Part shown: positions 39,105-50,083 of the stretch, one piece after another
Layout: every line of letters starts with the position of its first letter
Position numbering within the stretch: the first letter of the stretch is position 1
NCBI RefSeq assembly: GCF_002585305.1
Contig: NZ_NUNF01000011.1
Location: 8,577 to 72,576 of the forward strand
Reading direction: 5' to 3'
DNA: 64,000 nucleotides
Source of the DNA: Bacillus sp. AFS037270
Lineage (GTDB): Bacteria > Bacillota > Bacilli > Bacillales_B > DSM-18226
The notes under the pieces: generated by a model
The model's input: only the letters and a program-made list of their open reading frames with translations
What the model was told of the DNA's origin: nothing
Databases searched by the model: none
Position numbers and translations under genes: made by a program

Positions 39105-39881
39105 ATGTTTAATAAATTTGGGCTTTGGAAGAAGCCAGCTAACTCTTCCACACTCCGAGATAAAATAGAAGAAATAAAAGAATCGCCTGTTCCTGAACAT
39201 GTTGCCATTATAATGGACGGTAATGGGCGTTGGGCTAAAAAAAGAGCCTTACCGCGTATTGCAGGACATCACGAAGGCATGAAGGTCGTTCGTAAGACAA
39301 CCATGCTGGCTAATAATCTCGGAATCAAGGCCTTAACCTTATATGCCTTTTCTACTGAGAACTGGAAACGCCCTAAAAATGAAGTGGAATATATTATGAA
39401 GCTTCCGGAAGAATTTTTAGGTACTTTTCTTCCTGAACTAATTGAGAATAATGTTCAAGTAAAAATGATGGGGTATAAACATCAACTGCCACTACATACA
39501 CTCCGTGCTATCGAGAGAGCAGTCGAAGAAACAAAAGCTAATACTGGATTGGTTCTGAATTTTGCCTTGAATTATGGAAGCAGGGCGGAAATACTCGATG
39601 CTGTAAAACATATTATAAATGATAGCAAAAATGGAATACTGAAGGAGACGGAACTTAACGAAAAAGTCTTTTCCTCTTATTTAATGAGTTCTGATTTTCA
39701 AGATCCTGACCTGCTAATTCGAACAAGTGGTGAAATTCGCTTAAGTAACTTTATGCTTTGGCAATTAGCTTACTCGGAATTCTGGTTTACAGAAGTTTTA
39801 TGGCCTGATTTTAATGAGGAATATTTCCTTGAAGCGATCGAGGCCTATCAAAAACGTCAGCGCAGGTTTGGCGGAATCTAA
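39105..39881 (+). CDS. uppS: Undecaprenyl diphosphate synthase
   Basis: UppS makes the C55 lipid carrier used for peptidoglycan and teichoic acids. The 258-residue cis-prenyltransferase has IIMDGNGRWAKKR (Asp38), AGHHEGMKVV, LYAFSTENWKRP, and DLLIRTSGEIRLSNFMLWQLAYSE in its substrate-binding C-terminal part. TTG 39090 is in frame but lies at the GAGGAG ribosome binding site; ATG 39105 is preferred. It starts the uppS-cdsA-dxr-rasP cluster. Confidence 0.96.
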   Translation: MFNKFGLWKKPANSSTLRDKIEEIKESPVPEHVAIIMDGNGRWAKKRALPRIAGHHEGMKVVRKTTMLANNLGIKALTLYAFSTENWKRPKNEVEYIMKLPEEFLGTFLPELIENNVQVKMMGYKHQLPLHTLRAIERAVEETKANTGLVLNFALNYGSRAEILDAVKHIINDSKNGILKETELNEKVFSSYLMSSDFQDPDLLIRTSGEIRLSNFMLWQLAYSEFWFTEVLWPDFNEEYFLEAIEAYQKRQRRFGGI

Positions 39882-39924
39882 AATATACCTCTCTTTAAGA
39901 ACATAAAAGGTGTTGAACTAGTAG

Positions 39925-40719
39925 ATGAAGCAAAGAATTATTACAGCAGTCATAGCAGCAGCATTATTTTTACCAATTGTATTTTATGGGGGCCTTCCTT
40001 TTGTTCTGTTAACGTACATTCTTGCTACAATAGGGTTATTTGAGCTTTTAAAAATGAAAAACATAAGTATCTTTTCTGTACACGGACTAATATCGCTTTT
40101 ATTTCTTTGGGTGATTATTTTTCCTAAGCAATATCATCATGTTATCTCGAGTTTTTACTATTCGAAAATAGAGATCGCGATTATTTTTATTTTGTTGTTA
40201 TTAGCCTATACGGTTGTCACAAAAAATCGTTTTACCTTTGAAGATGTCTCTTTTTCAATTCTTTCGGCGATTTATGTGGGTATTGGATTTTACTTTTTTA
40301 TTGAAACCCGTGAGGCAGGACTTGTTTATGTTTTCTATTCCCTATTTATTATTTGGGCAACAGACTCCGGGGCATATTTTGTCGGCAAAGCGATGGGAAA
40401 GAACAAACTCTGGCCCGAAATTAGTCCCAATAAAACAGTAGAAGGTTCATTAGGCGGTGTCGTTAGTGCTGTGATCGTGGGAGTATTATTTTCCCTATTT
40501 TCCCCGTCCATCCCAGTCAGTCTAGTCACGTTAATGGGAATAACCGTTGTTCTTTCCGTTTTTGGACAAATTGGCGACCTGGTCCAATCAGCTTTTAAAC
40601 GCCATTTTAATGTAAAGGATTCAGGTAACATTCTGCCAGGACATGGCGGGATTCTGGACCGGTTTGATAGCTTATTATTTGTATTGCCATTATTAAACCT
40701 TTTCCATCTTTGGACATAA
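39925..40719 (+). CDS. cdsA: Phosphatidate cytidylyltransferase
   Basis: This integral membrane enzyme makes CDP-diacylglycerol, the precursor of PG and PE. The 264-residue protein is almost entirely hydrophobic with about 6-8 transmembrane segments. It ends with the family signature SPNKTVEGSLGG ... GDLVQSAFKRHFNVKDSG ... PGHGGILDRFDSL. The start is ATG behind AAAGGTGTTGAAC. Confidence 0.96.
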   Translation: MKQRIITAVIAAALFLPIVFYGGLPFVLLTYILATIGLFELLKMKNISIFSVHGLISLLFLWVIIFPKQYHHVISSFYYSKIEIAIIFILLLLAYTVVTKNRFTFEDVSFSILSAIYVGIGFYFFIETREAGLVYVFYSLFIIWATDSGAYFVGKAMGKNKLWPEISPNKTVEGSLGGVVSAVIVGVLFSLFSPSIPVSLVTLMGITVVLSVFGQIGDLVQSAFKRHFNVKDSGNILPGHGGILDRFDSLLFVLPLLNLFHLWT

Positions 40720-40752
40720 TGGCTGTGCTCTATTTTTAGGAGTTGAACACTT

Positions 40753-41895
40753 TTGAAAACAATTAGTTTATTAGGTGCTACGGGTTCAGTCGGGATTCAA
40801 ACGATTGATATTATCCGTGAGCATCCTGCTGAATTTCAACTTGCTGCATTTTCAGTTGGAAAAAATATTGAATTAGCTCGTAAATTGATTATTGAATTTA
40901 AACCGCAGCTTGTCTCTGTACAGGAATCTAGTGATTGTACATTATTAAAAGCAGAGTTCCCGAAAACTAAGTTTACTTTTGGCAATGAAGGATTAATTGA
41001 GGTTGCTGTTTTTGAAAAATCAGATATCCTTGTTAATGCTGTCCTTGGCAGTGTAGGGCTGCATCCCACCTTACAAGCAATTGAATGCGGGAAGGTAATT
41101 GCCATAGCGAATAAAGAGACGTTAGTGACTGCAGGTCATTTAGTAATAGAAGCGGCTAAAAGAAATAATGTACCGCTCCTCCCTGTTGACAGCGAACATT
41201 CGGCCATTTTCCAAGCGTTGCAAGGAGAAATGGATAAAAATATTGAAAGATTAATATTAACGGCTTCTGGTGGCAGTTTCCGTGATCGAACCCGAGCGGA
41301 ACTGAAGGATGTCACCGTAGAACAGGCTTTACACCATCCAAACTGGTCTATGGGTGCGAAAATTACGATTGATTCAGCGACAATGATGAATAAAGGATTA
41401 GAGGTTATTGAAGCTCACTGGTTGTTTGGCGTTCCATTTGAAAAAATAGACGTACTGCTCCACAAGGAAAGTATTATTCATTCCATGGTAGAGTTTCATG
41501 ACTCCAGCATTATTGCCCAATTAGGAACACCAGATATGAGGGTGCCTATCCAATATGCTCTTACATATCCAGACCGGCTTCCTCTTAATTCAGCTAAAAA
41601 GTTGAATTTAGCGAGCGTTGGTAAGCTGCATTTTCAGGAAATGGATTTACAACGTTTCCGCTGCCTAGATTTTGCCTATCATGCGGGGAATAAAGGTGGA
41701 ACAATGCCAACAGTGTTAAATGCTGCCAATGAAGCAGCAGTGGCTGCATTTTTAAAAGGCAAAATTCGTTTCTTGCAAATAGAGGAATTAATTGAGCAAG
41801 CATTAAGTAAACATCGAGTCATCGATAATCCAAGTCTAGCTATGATAGAAGAAGTTGACAAAGAGGCTCGACAATTTGTACACTCACTACTATAG
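40753..41895 (+). CDS. dxr: 1-deoxy-D-xylulose 5-phosphate reductoisomerase
   Basis: Dxr is the second step of the MEP isoprenoid pathway and supplies UppS. The 380-residue protein has the NADPH motif [34 protein letters not shown] (metal/substrate site), [10 protein letters not shown] and [31 protein letters not shown] split over the catalytic domain. The start is TTG at 40753 behind TAGGAGTTGAACAC. Confidence 0.96.
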   Translation: MKTISLLGATGSVGIQTIDIIREHPAEFQLAAFSVGKNIELARKLIIEFKPQLVSVQESSDCTLLKAEFPKTKFTFGNEGLIEVAVFEKSDILVNAVLGSVGLHPTLQAIECGKVIAIANKETLVTAGHLVIEAAKRNNVPLLPVDSEHSAIFQALQGEMDKNIERLILTASGGSFRDRTRAELKDVTVEQALHHPNWSMGAKITIDSATMMNKGLEVIEAHWLFGVPFEKIDVLLHKESIIHSMVEFHDSSIIAQLGTPDMRVPIQYALTYPDRLPLNSAKKLNLASVGKLHFQEMDLQRFRCLDFAYHAGNKGGTMPTVLNAANEAAVAAFLKGKIRFLQIEELIEQALSKHRVIDNPSLAMIEEVDKEARQFVHSLL

Positions 41896-41936
41896 GAAAG
41901 ATACTTCCCTATCCTCTATAAAAGGTGGTTTTAGCA

Positions 41937-43196
41937 TTGAGCACAGTTATTGCCTTCATTGTAATTTTTGGCGCACTGGTCTTCTTTCATGAATTAGGTC
42001 ATTTTGTTTTCGCGAAAAGAGCAGGTATTCTCTGCCGTGAATTTGCGATTGGGATGGGACCAAAGGTGTTTACTCATAAAAAAGGAGAAACTACCTATAC
42101 CATTCGTCTTTTGCCGATCGGAGGCTTTGTCCGAATGGCCGGTGAAGATCCAGAAATGGTCGAAATTAAGCCTGGTTACCGAATTGGTCTTATGTTTGAT
42201 AAGCAAGAAAAGGTAAATAAAATTATTTTAAATAATAAAGAGAAATATCCTAAAGCAAGGATTGTAGAAGTCGAGTTTGCTGATATTGAAAAGGAATTAA
42301 TCATAAAAGGATACCCTGAAGACGAAAACGAAAGCTTACAGACATTCTCCATTGATTCAAAAGCAGTTATCGTTGAAAATGGTATTGAATCACAAATTGC
42401 TCCAATCGACCGTCAATTTGGATCCAAAACTTTACCACAAAGATTTATGGCCATCTTCGCAGGTCCGATGATGAACTTTGTTTTAGCATTTGTAGTGTTT
42501 ATTATTATTGCTTTATTACAAGGTGTGCCATCAAATGATCCTAAATTGGGTGTGATTACTCCCGATGGAGCGGCTAAATCGGCGGGTCTCCAAAAAGGGG
42601 ATATTGTACAAAGTATAAATGGTTCAGAAATATCAAGTTGGACAGACGTAGTCGAAATTATTCGGAAAAATCCGAATCAAAAACTTGATTTCTCCATCGT
42701 TCGTAATGGTAAAGAGAAAGAAATCGAAGTAACCCCACTCGAAAAGACCGTGGATGGCGACAAAATGGGAATTATTGGTGTTTATAGCCCAGTCGAAAAA
42801 TCACCAGTTCAAGCTGTGAAATCAGGATTTACGGAAACCTATTTCTGGACCAAGCAAATATTTGTGATGCTTGGTAAGTTGGTTACAGGACAATTTTCAA
42901 TTGATGCCCTATCAGGTCCTGTTGGAATTTATAAATCCACAGATGAGGTCGCAAAATCAGGAATATATTATCTAATGAAGTGGGCTGGCATATTAAGCAT
43001 TAACTTGGGGATTATGAACTTATTACCAATTCCTGCTCTTGACGGTGGAAGATTAATGTTCTTTGCAGTTGAAGCTGTAAGAGGGAAACCAATTGACAGA
43101 CAAAAGGAAGGGATGGTCCATTTTATCGGTTTTGCTCTCCTTATGCTGCTCATGCTCGTGGTTACCTGGAATGATATCCAACGATTCTTCCTTTAA
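41937..43196 (+). CDS. rasP: Site-2 intramembrane zinc metalloprotease RasP (RseP family)
   Basis: RasP cleaves anti-sigma factors and signal-peptide remnants in the membrane. The 419-residue protein has HELGH (His18, Glu19, His22) in the first transmembrane segment, a PDZ domain (about 190-270, with SAGLQKGDIVQSING), and the NLLPIPALDGG motif that supplies a further zinc ligand. GTG 41925 is in frame but overlaps AAAGGTGG, so TTG 41937 is preferred. In B. subtilis proS follows; here it is absent. Confidence 0.95.
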   Translation: MSTVIAFIVIFGALVFFHELGHFVFAKRAGILCREFAIGMGPKVFTHKKGETTYTIRLLPIGGFVRMAGEDPEMVEIKPGYRIGLMFDKQEKVNKIILNNKEKYPKARIVEVEFADIEKELIIKGYPEDENESLQTFSIDSKAVIVENGIESQIAPIDRQFGSKTLPQRFMAIFAGPMMNFVLAFVVFIIIALLQGVPSNDPKLGVITPDGAAKSAGLQKGDIVQSINGSEISSWTDVVEIIRKNPNQKLDFSIVRNGKEKEIEVTPLEKTVDGDKMGIIGVYSPVEKSPVQAVKSGFTETYFWTKQIFVMLGKLVTGQFSIDALSGPVGIYKSTDEVAKSGIYYLMKWAGILSINLGIMNLLPIPALDGGRLMFFAVEAVRGKPIDRQKEGMVHFIGFALLMLLMLVVTWNDIQRFFL

Positions 43197-43215
43197 ATTT
43201 TATCAAGGTGTCACT

Positions 43216-43250
43216 TAAATAGGGATCGCTAATGCGGTCCTTATTTTTTG
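43216..43250 (+). terminator. Intrinsic terminator of uppS-cdsA-dxr-rasP
   Basis: A 12-bp stem AATAGGGATCGC / GCGGTCCTTATT with a TAAT loop and two G-T pairs, followed by TTTTTG. Confidence 0.85.
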
Positions 43251-43282
43251 TGGGATAAGTATTAACACTGGACTTTCCAGAA

Positions 43283-43330
43283 TGGTCCAGCTGAGTCTCC
43301 TGGATAAGGCGCTTCAGCTTTCCTTTTTTG
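43283..43330 (+). repeat. Remnant of structured intergenic repeat (copy 10)
   Basis: GGTCCAGCTGAGTCTCCTGGATAAGGCGCTTCAGCTTTCC retains both ends of the family but lacks the interior stems. It sits in the 236-bp rasP-polC gap, where proS would be expected. Confidence 0.6.
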
Positions 43331-43374
43331 GATGAAGTTTTCTGTCGAAATAAGCCGAATCATAGGTTATCATA

Positions 43375-43383
43375 TGGTATAAT
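43375..43383 (+). promoter_or_regulatory. Extended -10 promoter for polC
   Basis: TGGTATAAT is a perfect -10 box with the TGn extension and no recognisable -35. Confidence 0.55.
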
Positions 43384-43432
43384 TTAATTTTGATATAGAT
43401 AAATAATAGTTTTTATAGATGGGAGAGAGACG

Positions 43433-46400
43433 ATGAGCGAACATGCCTTAGGCAATAAAGAGCGATTCAAACTCTTGCTCCAGCAGCTGCAATTGCTAGA
43501 AGATGCTGTAGTAGTACATTTCCAAAATGCACAAATTGAAAGGCTTCTTGTTGAAAAGAATGAGAGGAAGTGGCACTTTCAATTTTTATTTGAAAAAATA
43601 CTTCCATTTAATGTGTATCTCAAGTTTACAACACAGCTTGAACGAACATTTTCCAACATCGCAGCCATTTCCTATAATATCCAAGTAACTAATCAAACCG
43701 TTACACCTGATTTATTATTAGAATACTGGAATTATTGTATTCAGCAAATTGACGGTATTGCTCCACCGCTTGTAAAACTTCTAAATGAACAAATCCCTGA
43801 AGTAAGCGGGAATAAGCTAACTGTTGCAGTTAGAAATGAAGCAGAAGGACTCGCCTTAAAGCGGAAATATGGTCCTGTAATTGGAAATATTTATCAGGGG
43901 TTTGGCTTTCCTTTGTTGGCGATTGATACCGAATTAAAAAGTGAAGAAAAAAATGATGAATATCAGCAATTCTTACTAGCTAAGCAGAAAGAAGATCAAG
44001 AACGAGCCCATATGGCCGTAGTAGAGATGCAAAAGAAAGAAGCTGATAAGGGTCAAGCTGGAGGAGAGGCCCCTTCAGGTCCGCTTTCTATTGGGTTAAC
44101 CATCAAGGATGATAGCGAGCTTCGCAGCTTGATTGATATCGTTGATGAGGAAAGACGAGTTGTAGTCCAAGGGTATATCTTTGATGCTGAAATAAGAGAG
44201 CTTCGAAGCGGACGTTCCCTATTAACTTTTAAAATTACAGATTATACAAGTTCGATCATAGTAAAAATGTTTTCTCGTGATAAAGAAGATGCTGCCCTAT
44301 TCCAGCTGGTTAAAAAAGGTTTATGGGTAAAGGTTCGGGGAAGCGTCCAAAACGATACCTTTGTCCGTGATCTAGTGATGATTTGTAATGATATCAATGA
44401 AATAAAACCTGCTGGACGAAAAGATACTGCACCTGAGGATGAAAAACGAGTTGAACTGCATCTTCATACACCAATGAGTCAAATGGATGCCGTTACTCCA
44501 GTAAGTGCGCTGATTGCACAAGCAAAAAAGTGGGGGCATAAAGCGATTGCTGTTACAGACCATGCTGTTGCCCAGTCATTCCCTGAAGCCTATGGCGCAG
44601 GTAAGAAAAATGATATCAAAATCCTTTACGGTGTTGAGGTTAACCTTGTTGATGACGGGGTGCCGATTGCCTATAATGATGCCCATCGCCTGCTTTCGGA
44701 AGATACATTTGTTGTATTTGACGTCGAGACAACAGGGCTTTCAGCGGTATATGATACCATCATTGAGCTAGCAGCTGTAAAAGTTAAGGATGGGGAGATT
44801 ATCGACCGGTTCGAATCATTTGCAAACCCGCATCATCGACTTTCGGCAACAACCATTAATCTGACTGGAATTACAGATGATATGGTTCAAAACGCCCCAG
44901 ATGTTGGAGAAGTAATCCAAAGATTCCACGACTGGGTCGGAGATGCCGTCCTTGTTGCCCATAATGCCTCCTTTGATATGGGTTTTTTAAATGTTGGCTA
45001 TAAAAATATCGGCTTAGATAAGGCAAAAAATCCTGTTATTGACACATTAGAATTGGGCCGATTTTTATATCCTGAAATGAAAAATCATCGTTTAAATACA
45101 CTGACCAAAAAGTTTGATATTGAATTAACCCAGCACCACCGGGCCATTTATGATGCAGAAGCAACTGGCTATCTGCTCTTGAAAATGCTAAAGGATGCTC
45201 TTGAAAAAGGAATTGAGTATCATGATGAGTTCAACGATAACATGGGGAAAGGTAATGCTTACCAACGGGCCCGCCCTTATCACTGCACCCTTTTAGCTCA
45301 GACAGAAGCAGGCTTAAAAAACCTCTTCAAACTAATTTCCATTTCCCATATTGAGTACTTTTATAGAGTACCAAGGCTTCCAAGATCGGTTTTGCAAAAA
45401 TATCGTGAGGGAATTTTAGTAGGGTCTGGTTGTAATAAAGGTGAAGTGTTTGAAGGGATGATGCAAAAATCTCCTGATGAAGTTGAAGCACATGCCGGCT
45501 TTTATGACTATCTTGAAGTAATGCCAAAAGAAGTCAATGCACCGCTGATCGAAATGGAATTGGTGCGTGATGAGAAAGCAATGGAAGACATTATTAGTAA
45601 AATTGTGGCCCTTGGTGATAAGTTGGGTATTCCAGTCGTCGCGACAGGAAATGTCCATTACCTAAATGAGAATGATAAAATTTATCGAAAAATATTAGTT
45701 AACTCTCAAGGCGGGGCAAACCCATTGAACAGGCACGAACTGCCGGATGTTCACTTTAGAACGACAAACGAAATGCTCGATGCCTTCTCATTTTTAGGGG
45801 CAGAAAAAGCTAAAGAAATTGTTGTCACCAATACGAATAAAGTTGCAGATATGATTGATGTCATTAAGCCGATTAAAGATGATCTGTATACACCTCGTAT
45901 TGAAGGTGCAGATGAAGAAATGCGTGAGATGAGTTACTCAATGGCACGCAGTATTTATGGAGATCCGCTTCCAGAAATAGTGGAAGCAAGGCTGGAAAAA
46001 GAATTAAAAAGTATTATCGGACATGGATTTGCCGTTATTTATTTGATTTCACATAAACTAGTTAAAAAATCACTTGATGATGGTTATCTCGTTGGTTCGC
46101 GTGGATCCGTCGGTTCATCTTTAGTTGCTACCATGACAGAGATTACGGAAGTAAATCCACTGCCGCCGCACTATGTATGTCCAAGCTGTAAACATTCCGA
46201 GTTCTTTAATGACGGCTCGGTTGGTTCCGGCTTTGACTTACCTGATAAAGACTGTCCAAATTGCGGGAGCAAATACCGCAAAGACGGTCATGATATTCCT
46301 TTCGAAACATTCCTTGGTTTTAAAGGTGACAAAGTACCCGATATCGATTTGAACTTTTCCGGAGAATATCAGCCCCGTGCACACAACTATACAAAGGTAC

Positions 46401-47758
46401 TATTCGGTGAAGAGTACGTATATCGTGCGGGAACTATTGGTACGGTTGCAGATAAAACGGCATTTGGTTATGTAAAAGCCTATCAGCAGGATAATAACAT
46501 GCAAATCCGTGGAGCTGAGATTGAACGGCTGGCTTCAGGCTGCACGGGTGTAAAAAGGACAACAGGTCAGCATCCAGGTGGTATTATTGTTATTCCAGAC
46601 TATATGGATGTCTATGACTTTACACCCATTCAATTTCCGGCCGATGACCGAAATTCTGAGTGGAAAACAACCCATTTTGATTTCCATTCCATTCATGATA
46701 ACGTCTTAAAGCTTGATATACTTGGACACGACGATCCAACCGTTATCCGGATGCTTCAGGATCTGAGCGGTATCGATCCGAAGACGATTCCGACCGATGA
46801 CCCAGAAGTCATGAAAATTTTTAGCAGCACCGAATCTTTAGGCGTAACAGAGCAGCAAATCATGTGTAAAACCGGTACATTAGGTATTCCAGAATTTGGT
46901 ACACGGTTTGTTCGGCAAATGCTTGAAGATACGAAGCCGACGACCTTTTCGGAACTCGTTCAGATTTCCGGCTTATCGCATGGAACAGACGTATGGCTCG
47001 GAAATGCGCAGGAATTAATTCATAATCAAATTTGTAACTTAAGTGAAGTAATTGGTTGTCGTGATGATATCATGGTGTATTTGATTTATCAGGGGCTTGA
47101 ACCATCGTTTGCCTTTAAGATTATGGAGTCTGTTCGTAAAGGTAAAGGGTTATCTGAAGAGATGGAAGCAGAGATGCGCAAGAATGAGGTACCGGAATGG
47201 TACATTGATTCCTGCAAAAAAATAAAGTATATGTTTCCTAAAGCTCACGCCGCCGCCTATGTATTAATGGCTGTTAGGATTGCTTATTTTAAGGTTCATC
47301 TCCCACTTCTTTATTATGCTGCCTACTTTACAGTCCGTGCGGAGGACTTTGATATTGAAGCAATGTCACGAGGTTCTGAAGCGATTCGGGCTAAACTTGG
47401 GGAAATTAATGCCAAAGGACTTGAGGCATCAAATAAAGAGAAAAACTTATTAACCGTCCTAGAACTTGCTCTTGAAATGACGGAAAGAGGTTACAGCTTC
47501 CAAAACTATGATTTATATAAATCAGATGCTTCAGAATTTATTATTGAAGGAAATACGTTAATTCCTCCATTCAATTCCATACCTGGATTAGGAACAAATG
47601 CCGCTTATAATATTGTTAAGGCGAGGGAAGATGGAGAATTCCTATCAAAAGAAGATTTACAGCAGCGCGGTAAAGTATCCAAGACCATCCTTGAATATTT
47701 AGACAAACAAGGTTGTCTTGCGGCACTTCCTGAACAAAACCAGCTTTCGTTGTTCTAG
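43433..47758 (+). CDS. polC: DNA polymerase III PolC-type, alpha subunit with proofreading exonuclease
   Basis: PolC is the main replicative polymerase of Firmicutes. The 1441-residue protein has an N-terminal domain and an OB fold (about 235-325). The PHP domain is split around the exonuclease, starting at [11 protein letters not shown] (about 339). The DEDDh exonuclease runs from FDVETTGL (about 428). A zinc finger has CPSC ... CPNC (about 915-945), and the catalytic aspartates are in [12 protein letters not shown] (about 968). The end QNQLSLF is a beta-clamp binding motif. Length and motifs match B. subtilis PolC with no break. The start is ATG behind GGGAGAGAC. Confidence 0.97.
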   Translation: MSEHALGNKERFKLLLQQLQLLEDAVVVHFQNAQIERLLVEKNERKWHFQFLFEKILPFNVYLKFTTQLERTFSNIAAISYNIQVTNQTVTPDLLLEYWNYCIQQIDGIAPPLVKLLNEQIPEVSGNKLTVAVRNEAEGLALKRKYGPVIGNIYQGFGFPLLAIDTELKSEEKNDEYQQFLLAKQKEDQERAHMAVVEMQKKEADKGQAGGEAPSGPLSIGLTIKDDSELRSLIDIVDEERRVVVQGYIFDAEIRELRSGRSLLTFKITDYTSSIIVKMFSRDKEDAALFQLVKKGLWVKVRGSVQNDTFVRDLVMICNDINEIKPAGRKDTAPEDEKRVELHLHTPMSQMDAVTPVSALIAQAKKWGHKAIAVTDHAVAQSFPEAYGAGKKNDIKILYGVEVNLVDDGVPIAYNDAHRLLSEDTFVVFDVETTGLSAVYDTIIELAAVKVKDGEIIDRFESFANPHHRLSATTINLTGITDDMVQNAPDVGEVIQRFHDWVGDAVLVAHNASFDMGFLNVGYKNIGLDKAKNPVIDTLELGRFLYPEMKNHRLNTLTKKFDIELTQHHRAIYDAEATGYLLLKMLKDALEKGIEYHDEFNDNMGKGNAYQRARPYHCTLLAQTEAGLKNLFKLISISHIEYFYRVPRLPRSVLQKYREGILVGSGCNKGEVFEGMMQKSPDEVEAHAGFYDYLEVMPKEVNAPLIEMELVRDEKAMEDIISKIVALGDKLGIPVVATGNVHYLNENDKIYRKILVNSQGGANPLNRHELPDVHFRTTNEMLDAFSFLGAEKAKEIVVTNTNKVADMIDVIKPIKDDLYTPRIEGADEEMREMSYSMARSIYGDPLPEIVEARLEKELKSIIGHGFAVIYLISHKLVKKSLDDGYLVGSRGSVGSSLVATMTEITEVNPLPPHYVCPSCKHSEFFNDGSVGSGFDLPDKDCPNCGSKYRKDGHDIPFETFLGFKGDKVPDIDLNFSGEYQPRAHNYTKVLFGEEYVYRAGTIGTVADKTAFGYVKAYQQDNNMQIRGAEIERLASGCTGVKRTTGQHPGGIIVIPDYMDVYDFTPIQFPADDRNSEWKTTHFDFHSIHDNVLKLDILGHDDPTVIRMLQDLSGIDPKTIPTDDPEVMKIFSSTESLGVTEQQIMCKTGTLGIPEFGTRFVRQMLEDTKPTTFSELVQISGLSHGTDVWLGNAQELIHNQICNLSEVIGCRDDIMVYLIYQGLEPSFAFKIMESVRKGKGLSEEMEAEMRKNEVPEWYIDSCKKIKYMFPKAHAAAYVLMAVRIAYFKVHLPLLYYAAYFTVRAEDFDIEAMSRGSEAIRAKLGEINAKGLEASNKEKNLLTVLELALEMTERGYSFQNYDLYKSDASEFIIEGNTLIPPFNSIPGLGTNAAYNIVKAREDGEFLSKEDLQQRGKVSKTILEYLDKQGCLAALPEQNQLSLF

Positions 47759-47772
47759 CAGAGTCCAGATTA

Positions 47773-47935
47773 CATCCAGCCCTTGAGCAAGGCGCTTCCG
47801 CTATTGGTTGCATCCAGCTGCAGCGCCTAGGGGCTCGGGGTCATAAGCCAATCCGCCGAGAAGGTCAAAGAGCAACCTTCCCGTCGGCTCGTCTTATGCC
47901 GGTCGCCCCTGAGCAAGGCGCTTCCGCTATTGGGG
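47773..47935 (+). repeat. Tandem structured repeats: partial plus full short form (copies 11 and 12)
   Basis: A right-end fragment (47773-47807, CATCCAGCCCTTGAGCAAGGCGCTTCC-type, ending CTATTGG) is followed by a full copy at 47811-47935 that ends with the same CTTGAGCAAGGCGC-like tail and CTATTGGGG. The full copy has outer stem GCGCCT/AGGCGC, second stem AGGGGC/GCCCCT and tip GAAGGT/ACCTTC. The fragment probably arose by duplication or internal deletion of a neighbouring copy. Confidence 0.8.
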
Positions 47936-47936
47936 T

Positions 47937-47965
47937 TTGCATATAAACTACGGTTATGGTATAGT
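47937..47965 (+). promoter_or_regulatory. Strong SigA promoter for rimP-nusA-infB operon
   Basis: TTGCAT (47937-47942), 17 bases, TATAGT (47960-47965), with an extended -10 TG at 47957-47958. It begins directly at the end of the repeat above. Confidence 0.8.
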
Positions 47966-47971
47966 TTTATT

Positions 47972-48070
47972 GGAAATACTAAGAAATACTCTCGAGTTCA
48001 AGAGTGGGGAAACCCACTCTTTCGTTATGTAACCAAGCTGCTTTAAATGCATCTTGGTTTTGTTTACTAT
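47972..48070 (+). promoter_or_regulatory. Attenuator-like leader of rimP-nusA operon
   Basis: Hairpin 1 is AAGAGTGGG (48000-48008) / CCCACTCTT (48013-48021) with a GAAA-type loop and an interrupted U-tract (TCGTTATGT). ACTCT (47988-47992) can pair instead with AGAGT (48001-48005), a possible antiterminator. Hairpin 2 is AACCAAG (48031-48037) / CTTGGTT (48053-48059), then TTGTTTAC. In B. subtilis NusA is known to autoregulate through a NusA-dependent weak terminator in this operon's leader; a poor U-tract is typical of such terminators. Confidence 0.65.
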
Positions 48071-48152
48071 TTGTTTTTTTAGCGTTACTTGATAAAACTT
48101 TCCGTGAACTACATAGAATTTGGGTGAAATAATAAAGAAAAGGAGGTAAAGC

Positions 48153-48623
48153 ATGAGCAAAGTGACGGAAGTTGTTGAAGAGCTGGCTGCACCAATTTTT
48201 CAAGATCTTGGATTAGAATTAGTGGAAATTGAGTATGTGAAAGAAGGGAAAAGCTGGTTTCTTCGCGTATATATCGATAAAGACAGCGGTGTTGATATTG
48301 AGGATTGTGGCTTGGTGAGCGAACGGCTGAGTGAGAAACTCGATGAATTGGATCCCATTCCACATAACTATTTTCTAGAGGTATCATCCCCTGGTGCAGA
48401 GAGGCCATTAAAGAAGGCAAAAGACTTTGAAAAAGCTATTGGTAAAAATGTTTTTATCAAGACCTATGAACCCATCGATGGGGAAAATAAGTTCGAGGGT
48501 AAATTAGTTGGCTTTGATGGAGATCAGGTTACCGTTGAGGTTAAGATTAAAACTCGTAAAAAATCGATTGAAATTCCATTTGAAAAAGTTGCAAGTGCAC
48601 GACTCGCAGTTACTTTTTCGTAA
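48153..48623 (+). CDS. rimP: Ribosome maturation factor RimP
   Basis: RimP assists 30S assembly early, around S12. The 156-residue protein has an N-terminal alpha/beta domain ([23 protein letters not shown]), the [10 protein letters not shown] motif, and a C-terminal SH3-like barrel. It heads the conserved rimP-nusA-ylxR-ylxQ-infB operon. The start is ATG behind AAAGGAGGTAAAGC. Confidence 0.96.
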   Translation: MSKVTEVVEELAAPIFQDLGLELVEIEYVKEGKSWFLRVYIDKDSGVDIEDCGLVSERLSEKLDELDPIPHNYFLEVSSPGAERPLKKAKDFEKAIGKNVFIKTYEPIDGENKFEGKLVGFDGDQVTVEVKIKTRKKSIEIPFEKVASARLAVTFS

Positions 48624-48661
48624 AATAGAAAATTTAATAAGGATTAGGGGGATACAAGCAA

Positions 48662-49786
48662 ATGAGCAGCGAATTATTAGATGCTCTTACAATACTGGAA
48701 AGAGAGAAAGGGATTTCCAGGGATATATTAATTGACGCCATTGAAGCAGCTCTAATTTCAGCATATCGCCGAAATTTCAATCAGGCTCAAAATGTCCGCA
48801 TCGATTTAAATTTAGGAACTGGTTCTATGCGTGTTTTTGCACGTAAAGAGGTAGTTGATCAAGTTTTTGATCCACGTCTGGAAATATCGCTAGAAGATGC
48901 CCAGCGAATCAACCCAAATTATCAAGTTGAAGATGTTGTCGAAATGGAAGTTACGCCAAAGGATTTCGGCAGGATTGCGGCCCAAACCGCAAAACAAGTG
49001 GTTACACAGCGTGTAAGAGAAGCGGAACGAGGAATTATTTATTCTGAATTTATCGACCGTGAAGAAGATATCATGACTGGGATTGTCCAAAGACTGGACT
49101 CTAAATTTATTTATGTCAGCCTCGGTAAAATTGAAGCATTACTCCCGGCAAATGAACAAATGCCAAATGAACGTTATAAGCCGCATGATCGTATCAAGGT
49201 ATTTATTACAAAGGTTGAAAAAACAACAAAAGGTCCACAAATCTTTGTATCTCGTACACACCCAGGATTATTAAAACGATTATTCGAAATTGAAGTACCG
49301 GAAATTTATGATGGTACAGTGGAGATTAAATCAGTCGCTCGTGAAGCAGGCGACCGCTCCAAGATTTCTGTGCATTCCGATAACCAAGAAGTTGACCCTG
49401 TTGGATCATGCGTTGGTCCAAAAGGAACCCGCGTTCAGGCTGTAGTGAACGAATTGAAGGGTGAAAAAATTGATATTGTAAAGTGGTCCGATGACCCAGT
49501 TGTGTTTGTGGCCAATTCACTTAGCCCATCTAAGGTGCTTGATGTTATGGTGAAGGAAGCGGATAAAGCAACAACGGTTGTTGTACCGGACTATCAGCTT
49601 TCATTGGCCATTGGTAAACGGGGACAAAATGCCCGTCTTGCAGCAAAATTAACTGGCTGGAAAATTGATATCAAATCTGAAACAGAAGCACGTGAGCTAG
49701 GAATTTATCCACGTGAAGAAACAATCAGACTATTTGACGATCAGGTCGATACTGATATGGATTTTGAAGAAGAGTTAGATGACTAG
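48662..49786 (+). CDS. nusA: Transcription termination/antitermination factor NusA
   Basis: NusA binds RNA polymerase and promotes pausing and intrinsic termination. The 374-residue protein has the N-terminal polymerase-binding domain, an S1 domain (about 130-200), and two KH domains ([38 protein letters not shown]). It lacks the acidic repeats of enteric NusA, as in other Bacilli. The start is ATG behind TTAGGGGGATACAAGCAA. Confidence 0.97.
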   Translation: MSSELLDALTILEREKGISRDILIDAIEAALISAYRRNFNQAQNVRIDLNLGTGSMRVFARKEVVDQVFDPRLEISLEDAQRINPNYQVEDVVEMEVTPKDFGRIAAQTAKQVVTQRVREAERGIIYSEFIDREEDIMTGIVQRLDSKFIYVSLGKIEALLPANEQMPNERYKPHDRIKVFITKVEKTTKGPQIFVSRTHPGLLKRLFEIEVPEIYDGTVEIKSVAREAGDRSKISVHSDNQEVDPVGSCVGPKGTRVQAVVNELKGEKIDIVKWSDDPVVFVANSLSPSKVLDVMVKEADKATTVVVPDYQLSLAIGKRGQNARLAAKLTGWKIDIKSETEARELGIYPREETIRLFDDQVDTDMDFEEELDD

Positions 49787-49802
49787 GTGAGGTGGATGGC
49801 GA

Positions 49803-50075
49803 ATGAACACTAAGAAAAAAGTTCCTATGCGCAAATGTGTAGCAACCGGTGAAATGAAACCGAAAAAAGAACTCGTTCGCATCGTTCGTTCAAAAGAAGG
49901 GGAAGTATCAATCGATTTGACTGGAAAGAAATCGGGCAGAGGTGCATACCTTTCAAAGAACAAAGAAGCTGTACTTTTGGCCAAGAAAAAAAACACCTTA
50001 TCTAACCATTTAGAAGTATCAATAAATGATTCCATCTATGAAGAACTACTTGAGTTAATAGAGAAGGAGAACTGA
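49803..50075 (+). CDS. ylxR: YlxR (RnpM) family nucleic-acid-binding protein
   Basis: This 90-residue basic protein has [23 protein letters not shown] and [14 protein letters not shown], the YlxR signature with the conserved GRGAY turn. B. subtilis YlxR has been renamed RnpM because it binds RNase P RNA and modulates its activity. It lies between nusA and ylxQ, 16 and 8 bp from its neighbours. Confidence 0.94.
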   Translation: MNTKKKVPMRKCVATGEMKPKKELVRIVRSKEGEVSIDLTGKKSGRGAYLSKNKEAVLLAKKKNTLSNHLEVSINDSIYEELLELIEKEN

Positions 50076-50083
50076 CTATCCAA

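Noticed and set aside
47773..47935. CRISPR-like tandem repeat
   Set aside because: Only one partial and one full repeat copy, with no spacers and no cas genes in the window.
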